From positions 1-25,397 of the forward strand of contig CAZJPV010000037.1 in assembly GCA_964547985.1 (NCBI GenBank): a DNA stretch of 25,397 bases, written 5' to 3'. Below the pieces are notes generated by a model. It was given only the letters and a program-made list of their open reading frames with translations, ran no database searches and had not been told where the DNA came from. Below, one piece after another: positions 7,851 to 15,743 of this stretch. The translations under genes were made by a program, and so were the position numbers. Each line of letters opens with the position of its first letter. Position 1 is the stretch's first letter. This DNA is from JAPLJU01 sp964547985. Lineage in GTDB: Bacteria; Desulfobacterota; Syntrophia; Syntrophales; UBA2192.

Positions 7851-8733
7851 CCGGTAACTTTTGCCCCAGAAGCCCCGTGGGCCTGAAGAGCAGGATGACA
7901 ATCAGTATGGCGAAGGCGATGGCATCCCGGTACCCTGCGAGACCCGGGGCGATCGCTACAAGAAGAATCTCCGCAAAGCCCAGCAGGAGCCCGCCGACCA
8001 TGGCACCGGTGACGTTTCCGATTCCGCCGAGGACGGCCGCGACAAAGGCCTTGAGGCCGGGGATGATCCCCATGAGGGGGTTGATCTGCGGGTACCGCAT
8101 GGCCCACAGGATCCCGCCCACCGCCGCGGCGGCCGAACCGACGGCGAAGGTGATGGCAATGATCCGGTTGATGTCCACCCCCATGAGCTTTGTTGTTTCC
8201 ATGTCCATGGAGATGCAGCGCATGGCCCGCCCGGCACGGGTCCTGTAGATGATCAGCAGGATGGCGGCAAGGACGGCCAGGGTGATCACGGGGATCCAGA
8301 GATGCATCTCGAGAACGCGCACGCCGCCGATTTCGTGAATCCCCGTGAACATTTCGGGGACATGGAAACCCTTGGGCCTGCCGCCGAAGACGACCAGGCC
8401 TAGATTTTCGAGAAAAAAGGAAACGCCGATGGCCGTGATGAGCGCTGAAATGCGCGGCGCGTTCCTTACGGGACGGTAGGCCCCGCGATCGATCAGGATC
8501 CCGAGGGCGGCGGTCAGGATTATGGCCACGAAAAAGGAGGCCCACCAGGGCAGAGAGAACATCAGGATGCCGTAAAAAGCGAAGTAGCAGCCCATCATCA
8601 TGACATCGCCGTGCGCGAAGTTGATAAGACGGAGAATCCCGTAGACCATGGTGTAGCCGATGGCGATGAGGCCGTAGAGGCTCCCAAGGGATATGCCGTT
8701 GATCAATTGCTGGGCCAGCAGCGTCGGCTCCAC
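7846..8733 (-). CDS. livH: Branched-chain amino acid ABC transporter permease LivH
   Basis: This is a membrane permease subunit of the Liv importer. I choose the GTG at 8733, nine bases after GAGGGG, over the TTG at 8742, which abuts that site. The result, MEPTLLAQQLINGISLGSLYGLI, matches the family N-terminus and gives 295 residues, the typical length. The hallmark GYTMVYGILRLINFAHGD follows, then about eight hydrophobic helices, the ATPase-contact loop RAGRAMRCISMDMETTKLMGV and the terminal VLGGIGNVTGAMVGGLLLG and LLFRPTGLLG. It follows livK after a 156-base gap holding a strong stem-loop and precedes livM after a repeat-filled gap. Confidence 0.93.
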   Translation of the reverse strand: MEPTLLAQQLINGISLGSLYGLIAIGYTMVYGILRLINFAHGDVMMMGCYFAFYGILMFSLPWWASFFVAIILTAALGILIDRGAYRPVRNAPRISALITAIGVSFFLENLGLVVFGGRPKGFHVPEMFTGIHEIGGVRVLEMHLWIPVITLAVLAAILLIIYRTRAGRAMRCISMDMETTKLMGVDINRIIAITFAVGSAAAAVGGILWAMRYPQINPLMGIIPGLKAFVAAVLGGIGNVTGAMVGGLLLGFAEILLVAIAPGLAGYRDAIAFAILIVILLFRPTGLLGQKLPE

Positions 8734-8766
8734 GAATCTCAACCCCTCGTTTTAAACATGACAAAA

Positions 8767-8794
8767 GCAGGGGCGAAAAAGATCTCGCCCCTGC
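8767..8794 (-). terminator. Intercistronic stem-loop between livK and livH (leaky terminator-like)
   Basis: GCAGGGGCGA (8767-8776) pairs perfectly with TCGCCCCTGC (8785-8794) around an 8-base loop. On the minus strand the stem is followed by TTTTGT, the shape of an intrinsic terminator. Lying between a binding-protein gene and its permease, it fits a partial terminator or 3'-end stabiliser that lets livK be made in excess over livHMGF. Confidence 0.6.
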
Positions 8795-8889
8795 CCGTTT
8801 TGCCGGTCTCTAAACGAATCAGGACTTTGTGACAAATGTCCGCGCCGACCCGGTAAGTCCGGTTCAGGCGATGACGTCGTGCCGGTGAT

Positions 8890-10023
8890 CTACGGGTTCA
8901 CCGTGGTCAGGTACTGGAATTTTCCGTCCTTGACCTGCAGGATGACCATGCTCTTCACGGCATTTCCGTCGGGACCGATGCTGATCACGCCGGAAACACC
9001 CTTGAAGTTTTTCGTGTTGGCGAGTGCCGCCCTGACCTTCGGGCCATCCGTCGACTTGGCTCTCTCCATGGCGTCCAGTATGGCGAAATAGGCGTCCGCG
9101 CCAAGGGCGTCAAATCCGCTGGCTTCCTTGCCCGTTTTCTTCCCGTAAGCGGCGATGTACCTCTTGGCGATGTCCGTCGTGGCCGCTTCCTTGGCGAAAT
9201 GACCTGTGAAGAGGAATCCCTCGACGGCCTTCCCGCCGATGGAGATGAGTTCCGGCGCCTGGGCGCCGTCAGCGGACATCACGGGGACCTTCAGCCCGAG
9301 TTCCGCCGCCTGCTTGCAGACGAGGGCGTCTTCCGTGTAGTAGTTGGGCAGGTAGAGAAAATCAGGCTTGGCAGCCATGACCGCGGAGAGCTGCGCCGTG
9401 AAGTCCTGGTCTCCCGTCTGGCAGTAAGTGGTGGCAACAACCTTGCCGCCAAGTTTTGTGAAGCTCTTGGTGAAGAAGTTGGCCAGCCCCACGCAGTAAT
9501 CCTGTGCGATGTCCACGATGAGGGCGGCACGCCTTGCCTTCAGTGTGTTGTAGGCGTACTTGGCCGCGACCTCACCCTGGAAGGGGTCGATGAAGCACAC
9601 GCGGAAGATGTACTCGCGGTTCTGGGTGACCAGGGGATTTGTTGCCGTGGGTGAAACGACGGGTATCTTCGCCTTGTCCGCTATGGGAGCGCCCGCCATG
9701 GTGTTTCCACTGATGGCCTCGCCGATGACGGCATGAACCCTGTTCTTCTTGAGCAGGCGGTCCATCGCTGTGGCCGCTTCGATCTTGTCGCTCTTCGTAT
9801 CCGCCAGGAAGAGCTCCACCTTCTTGCCGAGAACGGTGGGTTTCATGTCCCTGGCTACCTGGATGCCCGCCTATTCCATCTGACCATAAGCGGCGACACC
9901 GCCGGTCATCGGCAGCCAGCAGCCGATCCTGACCGTGTCCTTGCCCTGGGAGAAGGCAGGCCCGGGCAGACCGAGCGCCAGCGCGAGGGCCACCACGGCT
10001 ATTAACAGATGTCTCGTCTTCAT
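8890..10023 (-). pseudogene. livK: LivK periplasmic binding protein with an in-frame amber codon
   Basis: This would be the periplasmic substrate-binding protein of the Liv importer. The frame from the ATG at 10023 (strong AAGGAGG site) runs 378 codons to TAG at 8890. It encodes a signal peptide ending near GPAFS-QGKD, then TVRIGCWLPMTGGVAAYGQME, and is interrupted by TAG at 9871-9873 (codon 51). After it the frame continues without fault: AGIQVARDMKP, TKSDKIEAATAMDRLL, PVVSPTATNPLVTQN, DIAQDYCVGLANFF, up to a normal C-terminus. No frameshift is present. A point nonsense mutation, a sequence error (TGG or CAG to TAG), or amber readthrough are all possible. Re-initiation at the ATG at 9846 would give a 318-residue protein lacking the signal peptide. 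The rest of the operon looks intact. Confidence 0.85.
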
Positions 10024-10034
10024 ACTCCCTCCTT

Positions 10035-10064
10035 TTAAGTTTTCGGTTTCTTAAAGAATTGCAT
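10035..10064 (-). CDS. Possible 9-codon upstream ORF in the livK leader
   Basis: On the minus strand GGGGAGT is followed by ATG and nine codons (MQFFKKPKT) to a TAA 11 bases before the livK ATG. The GGGAGTATG at its start duplicates the bases at the livK start. It has no branched-chain codons, so it is not a classic attenuator peptide. It may be chance. Confidence 0.2.
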   Translation of the reverse strand: MQFFKKPKT

Positions 10065-10113
10065 ACTCCCCGAAAGTATTGCTGGACAATAAAAATCCGT
10101 TCCGTGGTCGATT

Positions 10114-10142
10114 TTTTTAACACACGATCACTACCCCGTCAA
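10114..10142 (-). promoter_or_regulatory. Candidate promoter for the liv operon
   Basis: On the minus strand TTGACG (10142-10137) is followed after exactly 17 bases by TAAAAA (10119-10114), about 90 bases before livK. The 170-base der-livK gap is the only sizeable one upstream of livK, so a separate liv promoter is plausible. An imperfect inverted repeat TTGTT-N7-AACAA at 10166-10182 lies just upstream and could be an operator. Confidence 0.4.
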
Positions 10143-10193
10143 CGAAATTATGTCCATCGAAGTCATTGTTATTTCACAACAAAACCGCGCACA

Positions 10194-11507
10194 TCAGCGA
10201 TTCTTTTTCCTGAAAATGAGCCTCAGGGGGACTTTGTCGAAACCGAAGATCTCCCGGATCTGGTTGATGAGAAAACGCTCGTAGGAGAAATGGATGGCCC
10301 GGGGTTCCCGGACGAAAAAGACAAAGGTGGGCGGCCTCACCGTGATCTGGGTGAAGTAGAAGATCTTGTTGGGCCGGTTGCCGTGCCGCGGGGGCGGGTT
10401 GGCCGCCAGAACAGCGCCGATCTTGTCGTTCAGCTCCGACGTGGGGATCCTGCGGCTTGCTTGGCTGTGAACCTCCTGGATGAGGTCAAAAATCCTCGTC
10501 ACGCGCTGCCCCGTTTCGGCGGAGACGAAAATGATGGGAGCGAAGGTGAGGAATTTCAGGGCGTCCTGGATTTTTTTCACGTAGATGCCGACGGTGGCGT
10601 TGTCCTTTTCGATCAGGTCCCACTTGTTCACAACGAGGATGGAAGCCACACCTTTCTCGTAGGCAAGCCCCGCGATCCTCGCGTCCTGGTCGGTCACGCC
10701 GTCCTCGGCGTCGATCAGGATGAGGGCGATGTCGCAGCGGCTCAGGGTCTTCAGGGCCTCGACGACGGTGTACTTCTCGAGCGTCATGCTGATGCGGCTC
10801 TTGCGCCGGATGCCGGCGGTGTCGATGAGCAGATACTTTCTGTCCTGGTACTCGAAGGGGGTGTCGATGGCGTCCCTCGTCGTGCCGGGCAGCGGGTTCA
10901 CGATGGTCCTTTCGTATCCCAGGATTTTATTGATGAGCGACGACTTCCCCACGTTCGGCCTTCCAACGACGGCGATCCGGATCCGTTGCTCATCGGCCTC
11001 GACCTCCTTGGCAGGCGGAATTTTGTCCACCACGTCCATCATGAGGTCGTCCACACCCCGGCCGTGCTCGGCCGAGACGGTGTAGAGCTTTTCGATGCCG
11101 AGCCGGTAGAACTCGTAGGCGAGGGCGTCGTGTTTCGGGCCGTCGATCTTGTTGACGATGTAGAAGACCGGTTTCGGGACCTGGCGCAACAGCTTCGCGA
11201 TCTCTTGATCGGAAGGGGTGAGGCCGTCCTTGCCGTCCATGAGAAAGAGGATGATGTCCGCTTCCTCGATGGCGAGCAGGGTTTGCTCCCTCATCTGGAC
11301 GAGGATCTTCTCCGTGGAGATCGGCTCGAAGCCGCCCGTGTCGATGACGGTGAAGGATTTGTCTTCCCAGCTCGAGTCGGTATAATTGCGGTCCCTCGTC
11401 GCCCCGGGCTCGTTGATGGTGATGGCCTTCTTGCCCTCTGAGAGCCTGTTGAAGAGGGTCGATTTGCCGACGTTTGGCCGGCCGATGATGGCGATGAGAG
11501 GTTTCAT
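10194..11507 (-). CDS. der: Ribosome-assembly GTPase Der (EngA)
   Basis: Der is a double-GTPase needed for 50S ribosome maturation. Both G domains are complete in the 437 residues: GRPNVGKS (9-16), DTGG (56-59), NKID (119-122), then GRPNVGKS (182-189), DTAG (229-232), NKWD (294-297). A C-terminal KH-like domain follows, with the basic end RLIFRKKNR. The ATG gives the universal MKPLIAIIGRPNVGKS start, but there is no Shine-Dalgarno sequence; a large palindromic repeat ends seven bases upstream. It lies downstream of era and lpd on the same strand and upstream of the liv operon. Confidence 0.96.
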   Translation of the reverse strand: MKPLIAIIGRPNVGKSTLFNRLSEGKKAITINEPGATRDRNYTDSSWEDKSFTVIDTGGFEPISTEKILVQMREQTLLAIEEADIILFLMDGKDGLTPSDQEIAKLLRQVPKPVFYIVNKIDGPKHDALAYEFYRLGIEKLYTVSAEHGRGVDDLMMDVVDKIPPAKEVEADEQRIRIAVVGRPNVGKSSLINKILGYERTIVNPLPGTTRDAIDTPFEYQDRKYLLIDTAGIRRKSRISMTLEKYTVVEALKTLSRCDIALILIDAEDGVTDQDARIAGLAYEKGVASILVVNKWDLIEKDNATVGIYVKKIQDALKFLTFAPIIFVSAETGQRVTRIFDLIQEVHSQASRRIPTSELNDKIGAVLAANPPPRHGNRPNKIFYFTQITVRPPTFVFFVREPRAIHFSYERFLINQIREIFGFDKVPLRLIFRKKNR

Positions 11508-11514
11508 AATACGT

Positions 11515-11636
11515 CACAGGCTTTGGCCTGCTCCAATTTTGAATTTTGAGGTTTAAGTTTTGAGTTGATTGGAATCAGGTTCATTTTAGTAATTCAAAAT
11601 TCAACATTCAAAGTTCATAATTGCCGCAAGCCTGTG
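11515..11636. repeat. Long imperfect palindromic element filling the lpd-der gap
   Basis: The outer 9 bases CACAGGCTT (11515-11523) pair exactly with AAGCCTGTG (11628-11636). The inner arms are heptad repeats in opposite orientation: caatttt, gaatttt, gaggttt, aagtttt on the left and attcaaa, attcaac, attcaaa, gttcata on the right. The whole could fold as a hairpin or cruciform of about 120 bases. It leaves only 5 bases to the lpd stop and 7 to the der start. It has no ORF, so it resembles a small palindromic interspersed element. Confidence 0.65.
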
Positions 11637-11641
11637 GCCCG

Positions 11642-13006
11642 TCAGTCCGCGAGGCCCTGTGCCGCTTCCATGATCACTTCCGATAGCGACGGGTGCGGGT
11701 GGATCGCCTCGGCGAGATCCTTTGTGGTCATGCCGAGCCTCATGCCCAGGACCGCCTCGGAAATGAGGTCCGTCGCGTGGGGCCCGAGGATGTGGACGCC
11801 GAGCACGTGCCCGCTCTTCCTGTCCGAGACAATCTTCACCATGCCGTCGATCTCGTTCATGATGACGGCCTTGCCGTTTGCACGGAAAAAGAAGCGGCCG
11901 ATCTCGATGTCGTTTGCCGCCTTCGCCTGTTCCTCCGTGAGCCCCACGGAGGCGATCTCCGGCCGCGTGTAGACACAGCCGGGCACTGTGCCGTAACCCA
12001 TCCGGAGGTCCGCACCCAACATGTTTCTCGCCACCAGGTTTCCTTCGGCCATAGCCACGTGGGCGAGCATGATGCCGCCGATGACGTCGCCTGCCGCGTA
12101 TATGCCCGGTACCGATGTCTCCAGCCGATCGTTCACGGCGATGGCCCCTTTCGCGGCGTCGAGTCCGACGCGGTCGATCCCGAGGCGAGAGAAGTCCGGT
12201 TTTCTGCCTGTCGCGAGGATAACCCTGTCGGTCACCAGTTCTTCGGATTGGCCCTCGCAGGCGAAAAAGATACTTTTTTGAGTGCCCCCCGCGGATATCT
12301 TTGCAACACGGGCGGACGTCATGACCTTGATGCCCGACCTCGTAAGGAGTCTTTGGAGGGTTGCGGCTATTTCGCGATCGACACCGGGGACAATCTGGGG
12401 CATCATTTCCAGGATTGTCACGTCCGAGCCGAAGGCCTTCAGGACCTGGGCGAGTTCGACACCGATGAAACCGCCCCCGATGATGACCGTGCGGGCGGGC
12501 ACGCTCTCCATGCCGAGGATGTCGTTGCTGTTCCAGACGCCCGATGAGGCGAGGCCTTCGATGGGAGGATAGGCGGGCTTTGAGCCGGTGGCGATGAGGA
12601 TGCAGTCCGATGCAATCTTTTCGTCCGTCTCGAGGACGCGGACGGTTCTCGAATCCAGGAATTCCGCCGTGCCGTTTACGACCCTGATTTTTTTCGCTGC
12701 CAGGAGGCTCCCGACACCTTTTGTGAGCCTTTCGATGACGGCTGCCTTGCGGTTCATGACGTTCCGAAAATCCAGTTCAAAGCCGCTCACGCAAACACCG
12801 AAGACTTCCGACTCCCGGATGCGCGCCATGGTCTCCGCGGACTGAAGGAGGGCCTTCGTCGGGATACACCCCCAGTTCAGGCAGGTACCGCCAATGGCCT
12901 CCCGCTCGATGAGGGTGACCTCCGCACCCAGCCGGGCCGCCCGGATCGCCGCTGGGTAACCCGCGACACCGCCTCCGATAATGGTGAACCTTTTCTTCTC
13001 CGCCAT
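11642..13006 (-). CDS. lpdA: Dihydrolipoamide dehydrogenase (E3)
   Basis: This FAD enzyme reoxidises dihydrolipoamide of 2-oxoacid dehydrogenase or glycine cleavage complexes with NAD+. Starting at the ATG at 13006, preceded by GGAG, it has 454 residues. It shows FAD-binding IIGGGVAGYPAA near the N-terminus, the redox disulfide GGTCLNWGCIPTK (Cys42, Cys47), NAD-binding VIIGGGFIGVELAQ, the second FAD motif GIYAAGDV, and the C-terminal catalytic HPHPSLSEVI. These mark lipoamide dehydrogenase rather than mercuric or glutathione reductase, though other flavin disulfide reductases cannot be fully excluded. No E1, E2 or gcv genes are nearby. It sits between era and der, an odd place, 22 bases after era. 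Confidence 0.9.
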   Translation of the reverse strand: MAEKKRFTIIGGGVAGYPAAIRAARLGAEVTLIEREAIGGTCLNWGCIPTKALLQSAETMARIRESEVFGVCVSGFELDFRNVMNRKAAVIERLTKGVGSLLAAKKIRVVNGTAEFLDSRTVRVLETDEKIASDCILIATGSKPAYPPIEGLASSGVWNSNDILGMESVPARTVIIGGGFIGVELAQVLKAFGSDVTILEMMPQIVPGVDREIAATLQRLLTRSGIKVMTSARVAKISAGGTQKSIFFACEGQSEELVTDRVILATGRKPDFSRLGIDRVGLDAAKGAIAVNDRLETSVPGIYAAGDVIGGIMLAHVAMAEGNLVARNMLGADLRMGYGTVPGCVYTRPEIASVGLTEEQAKAANDIEIGRFFFRANGKAVIMNEIDGMVKIVSDRKSGHVLGVHILGPHATDLISEAVLGMRLGMTTKDLAEAIHPHPSLSEVIMEAAQGLAD

Positions 13007-13028
13007 GTCCCTGTCTCCGTTCGGGCCT

Positions 13029-13931
13029 TTATTTTTCCGAATAACCCAGTTCCCTGAGCAGCCTCTCGTCGTGGGTCCAGTCTTTGCGGACCTTGACAAA
13101 GAGCTCGAGGTAGATCCGCGCGTTGAAAAACCGCTCCAGGTCCTTTCTGGCCTGGCGGCCGATGTCCTTGAGCATGGCCCCTTTTTTGCCGATGACGATC
13201 CCTTTCTGAGAATCTTTTTCGACGATGATGGAAGCCTCGATGCGGATGAAGTTTCTCTCTTCCTCCTCCCTGAAGGCCTCTACCACGACCGCCGTCGCGT
13301 AAGGGATTTCCTGGCGGGTACGAAGCAGGATCTTCTCCCGGATGATCTCCGCGGCCATGAAACGCTCCGTGCGGTCCGTGATCATGTCATCGGGGAAAAG
13401 TTTCGGGCCCTCGGGGAGAAGCCTCCAGAGGATGTCCGTCAGTCGATCGACGCCAAAGCCCTTTGTAGCCGAAATGGGGATGATCTCCTCGAACGCGCAA
13501 AGGTCCTTGAAGGTGTCGATGAGGGGCAGAAGCGTTTCCTTCTTCACGAGGTCCATCTTGTTGATGACGAGAATGACGGGGATCTTTATCGCCGTGAGCG
13601 ATTCAAGGATGAGGGAGTCCTCGTCGTGCAGGCCCCTGTCTGCCTCGACGAGAAGGAGAAGAACATCCGCCTCCCCGTAAGTCCCCATGGCCGATTTCAC
13701 CATGAGAATATTTAGGGGCGTTTTGGCCCTGTGGATCCCCGGTGTGTCGAGGAAGACGAACTGACCCCTGTCGGTATTCATGATCCCCAGGATCCGGTTT
13801 CTCGTTGTCTGCGGCTTCGGGGTGGTGATGGCAACCTTCTCCCCGAGGAAGGTGTTGAGAAGTGTCGACTTTCCGACATTGGGCCGGCCGATGATCCCCA
13901 CAAAACCCGATTTGAAAGGCTTCTCTGCCAT
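13029..13931 (-). CDS. era: GTPase Era
   Basis: Era binds the 3' end of 16S rRNA and assists 30S subunit assembly. The 300-residue protein shows GRPNVGKS (15-22), the switch I TTR (42-44), DTPG (62-65), NKMD (124-127), the SATKGFGVDRL G5 region, and a C-terminal KH domain with IVIGKKGAMLKDIG. Length and order are typical. The ATG has no strong ribosome site (AAAAAG before it), but it follows the radical SAM gene by only 18 bases, so translational coupling is likely. Association with rnc is widespread in bacteria and supports the call. Confidence 0.96.
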   Translation of the reverse strand: MAEKPFKSGFVGIIGRPNVGKSTLLNTFLGEKVAITTPKPQTTRNRILGIMNTDRGQFVFLDTPGIHRAKTPLNILMVKSAMGTYGEADVLLLLVEADRGLHDEDSLILESLTAIKIPVILVINKMDLVKKETLLPLIDTFKDLCAFEEIIPISATKGFGVDRLTDILWRLLPEGPKLFPDDMITDRTERFMAAEIIREKILLRTRQEIPYATAVVVEAFREEEERNFIRIEASIIVEKDSQKGIVIGKKGAMLKDIGRQARKDLERFFNARIYLELFVKVRKDWTHDERLLRELGYSEK

Positions 13932-13949
13932 CTTTTTGAGTGATCCCCC

Positions 13950-15023
13950 TTACCCGGGAAGATTGTCGATGCGTCGCTCGAGAGTTTCCCCGCCGCACTT
14001 CACGGCCAGGGCGCCGCGGGGCATCAGCGAATCGGTGCCGTAAGCGATCTCTCTCCCGCACCGCTCTTTCAGTTTTGTGAGATTGCCGCGCCGGAGCCCG
14101 AGAAAACTCGAAACATCCTTCGGCGACATCAAAAAAGTGAGGGGCCCCTTTGCCGGCCTTCCTTCTTTGGTCATCACGGAAGCGAGATCGAATGCCATCT
14201 CACAGAAGAGTGCACCCTCGACGAGAGAGCGGAAGGCAGGATGATAGGGCCCGGCAAGGACGCTCCCCGCCGCTGCCATCTCCTCCGTGGTCTGGAGGCC
14301 GAGACGGATGACCGGGATTTTTGCTTTTGTGAAATGAACGAGGGCGAACTTGCAGAGCACCACGGCTTCTTCCATGGAAAGAGGCGTGTATTCCCCGCGC
14401 CGGTATAGTTCGGCAAGAACCGTGTCTTCAAAAACAAGGGTGGGGTGGACACGGACCGTATCAGGCCGGAGCTCGATGACGGCCTCGACGGTTCTTCGAA
14501 ATCCGGCGGGGCTGTCTCCGGGTAGCCCCACCATGAGGTGGACGCCCGTTTCGAAGCCGGCCGACTTGAGACGGGCTACAGCCCTTTGCACATCGGCCGA
14601 AGTATGGCCCCTGAAACTCTTTTCCAGAACCTCGTCATCCATGGACTGGGCACCGATCTCGACGGTCCCGACCCCGTGTGCCCTGAGGATCTCAAGCACG
14701 TGATCGTCGATGTAATCGGGCCTTGTCGAAACGCGAAGTGAATCGACGAGCCCCCGGTCGAGGTACTGCTTTGCGTAACGAAGGAGACGCATCTGCCCGG
14801 TCTTTTCGATTCCCGTGAAATTCCCCCCGTAGAAGGCGATCTGACGCGCGGTTCTTCTCCGACGGGGCCGGGTAAGATGTGTCTCGACCTCCTTACGGAA
14901 TTCCTCCTCCGTCCAGTCAACCGTTTCCCCGCCCGCGATTTTCCCGGCGCTGCAGAAAGCGCAACGGTGCGGGCACCCCGCCCGGGTGAGGAAGATAGGC
15001 ACTATAAACGGTTTAGCGGTCAT
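13950..15023 (-). CDS. Elp3-like radical SAM protein without acetyltransferase domain
   Basis: This is a 357-residue radical SAM enzyme of the Elp3/YhcC-like group. The cluster motif is CPHRCAFC (Cys17, Cys21, Cys24), followed by AFYGGNFTGI, STRPDYI, VEIGAQSMDDEVL and VHLMVGLPGDSP, all features of the Elp3-type radical SAM barrel. A C-terminal segment (RVHPTLVFEDTVLAELYRRGEYTPLS) matches the Elp3-type extension, but the GNAT acetyltransferase domain of true Elp3 (about 550 residues) is absent. It lies 15 bases after rnc and 18 before era, in a run that also holds mnmA and mtaB. A tRNA or rRNA modification role is inference from that context; the reaction is unknown. Confidence 0.87.
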   Translation of the reverse strand: MTAKPFIVPIFLTRAGCPHRCAFCSAGKIAGGETVDWTEEEFRKEVETHLTRPRRRRTARQIAFYGGNFTGIEKTGQMRLLRYAKQYLDRGLVDSLRVSTRPDYIDDHVLEILRAHGVGTVEIGAQSMDDEVLEKSFRGHTSADVQRAVARLKSAGFETGVHLMVGLPGDSPAGFRRTVEAVIELRPDTVRVHPTLVFEDTVLAELYRRGEYTPLSMEEAVVLCKFALVHFTKAKIPVIRLGLQTTEEMAAAGSVLAGPYHPAFRSLVEGALFCEMAFDLASVMTKEGRPAKGPLTFLMSPKDVSSFLGLRRGNLTKLKERCGREIAYGTDSLMPRGALAVKCGGETLERRIDNLPG

Positions 15024-15038
15024 GGTGATGGCCTCGCC

Positions 15039-15743
15039 TCATTCCCCGAGAGCCTCCAGGGCCTTCATGGCCGCCTGCTGCTCGGCCTCTTTCTTGTTTC
15101 GACCGGTCCCCGACGCTGTCACGACACCGGGGATGGTCACCCGCACTTCGAATAACTTTTCGTGGTCCGGACCGGACTCGCCGGTCAGCGCGTATGACGG
15201 TGTGGCCTGGGATCGCGTGTGGCTCAACTCCTGGAGCTCCGATTTGAAATCCCGGAACCGTGAATAGAGGCTGTCCTCCTCCAGGAGGGGCTCGAAGAGA
15301 TCACGAATGAAACGAGTTGCCTTTTCATACCCGGCGTCGAGAAACACGGCAGCAATAACGGCCTCGAGGGTGTCGGCAAGGATCGAGGTCTTCATGCGGC
15401 CACCCGATGCCTCCTCACCACGGCCGAGAAGGAGGTATTCGCCGAGCCCGAGCCTTCCGGCAAGATCGGAAAGGGGCGTTTCGTTCACGAGGGCGGCCCT
15501 TTTCTTCGAGAGGTTACCCTCCGCCTCGGACGGGAATCTCTCCATTAGCATGTGACCGACGCAAAGCGACAGCACGGCGTCTCCCAGGAACTCGAGCCTT
15601 TCATTATTCCGCTCCGGCAAACGGGGGTTCTCGTGGCTGTATGACCGATGCGTCAGGGCCTCGTCCAGGAGTCCGATATCGCCGAAGCGAAAGGACAGCG
15701 TCTCTTCAAGCCGGCGGAGCTTCAGGGACCTTTCTTCATCCAT
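15039..15743 (-). CDS. rnc: Ribonuclease III
   Basis: RNase III cuts double-stranded RNA and processes the rRNA precursor. The 234-residue protein has the signature NERLEFLGDAVL (47-58), the catalytic ADTLEAVIAAVFLDAG block with Asp124 and Glu127, and a C-terminal dsRNA-binding domain (about 165-234) ending in ASGTGRNKKEAEQQAAMKAL. Length is normal. Its ATG lies eight bases inside the end of mtaB, so the two are probably translationally coupled. Confidence 0.96.
   Translation of the reverse strand: MDEERSLKLRRLEETLSFRFGDIGLLDEALTHRSYSHENPRLPERNNERLEFLGDAVLSLCVGHMLMERFPSEAEGNLSKKRAALVNETPLSDLAGRLGLGEYLLLGRGEEASGGRMKTSILADTLEAVIAAVFLDAGYEKATRFIRDLFEPLLEEDSLYSRFRDFKSELQELSHTRSQATPSYALTGESGPDHEKLFEVRVTIPGVVTASGTGRNKKEAEQQAAMKALEALGE

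Noticed and set aside
9871..9873. Genome-wide reassignment of TAG
   Set aside because: TAG also serves as the natural stop of the lipoprotein gene at 1714-1716 and of livK at 8890-8892, so a global recoding is unlikely; only site-specific readthrough remains open.
9572..10123. A frameshift in livK, suggested by an overlapping open frame at its 5' end
   Set aside because: The signal peptide and the mature part are in the same frame from 10023 to 8890; only the TAG at 9871-9873 interrupts it, so no frameshift is needed.
10059..11441. Long open frame on the plus strand opposite der
   Set aside because: It is the antisense shadow of a clearly conserved Der protein in GC-rich DNA; its translation is Asp/Val/Gly/Arg-rich with no recognisable domain.
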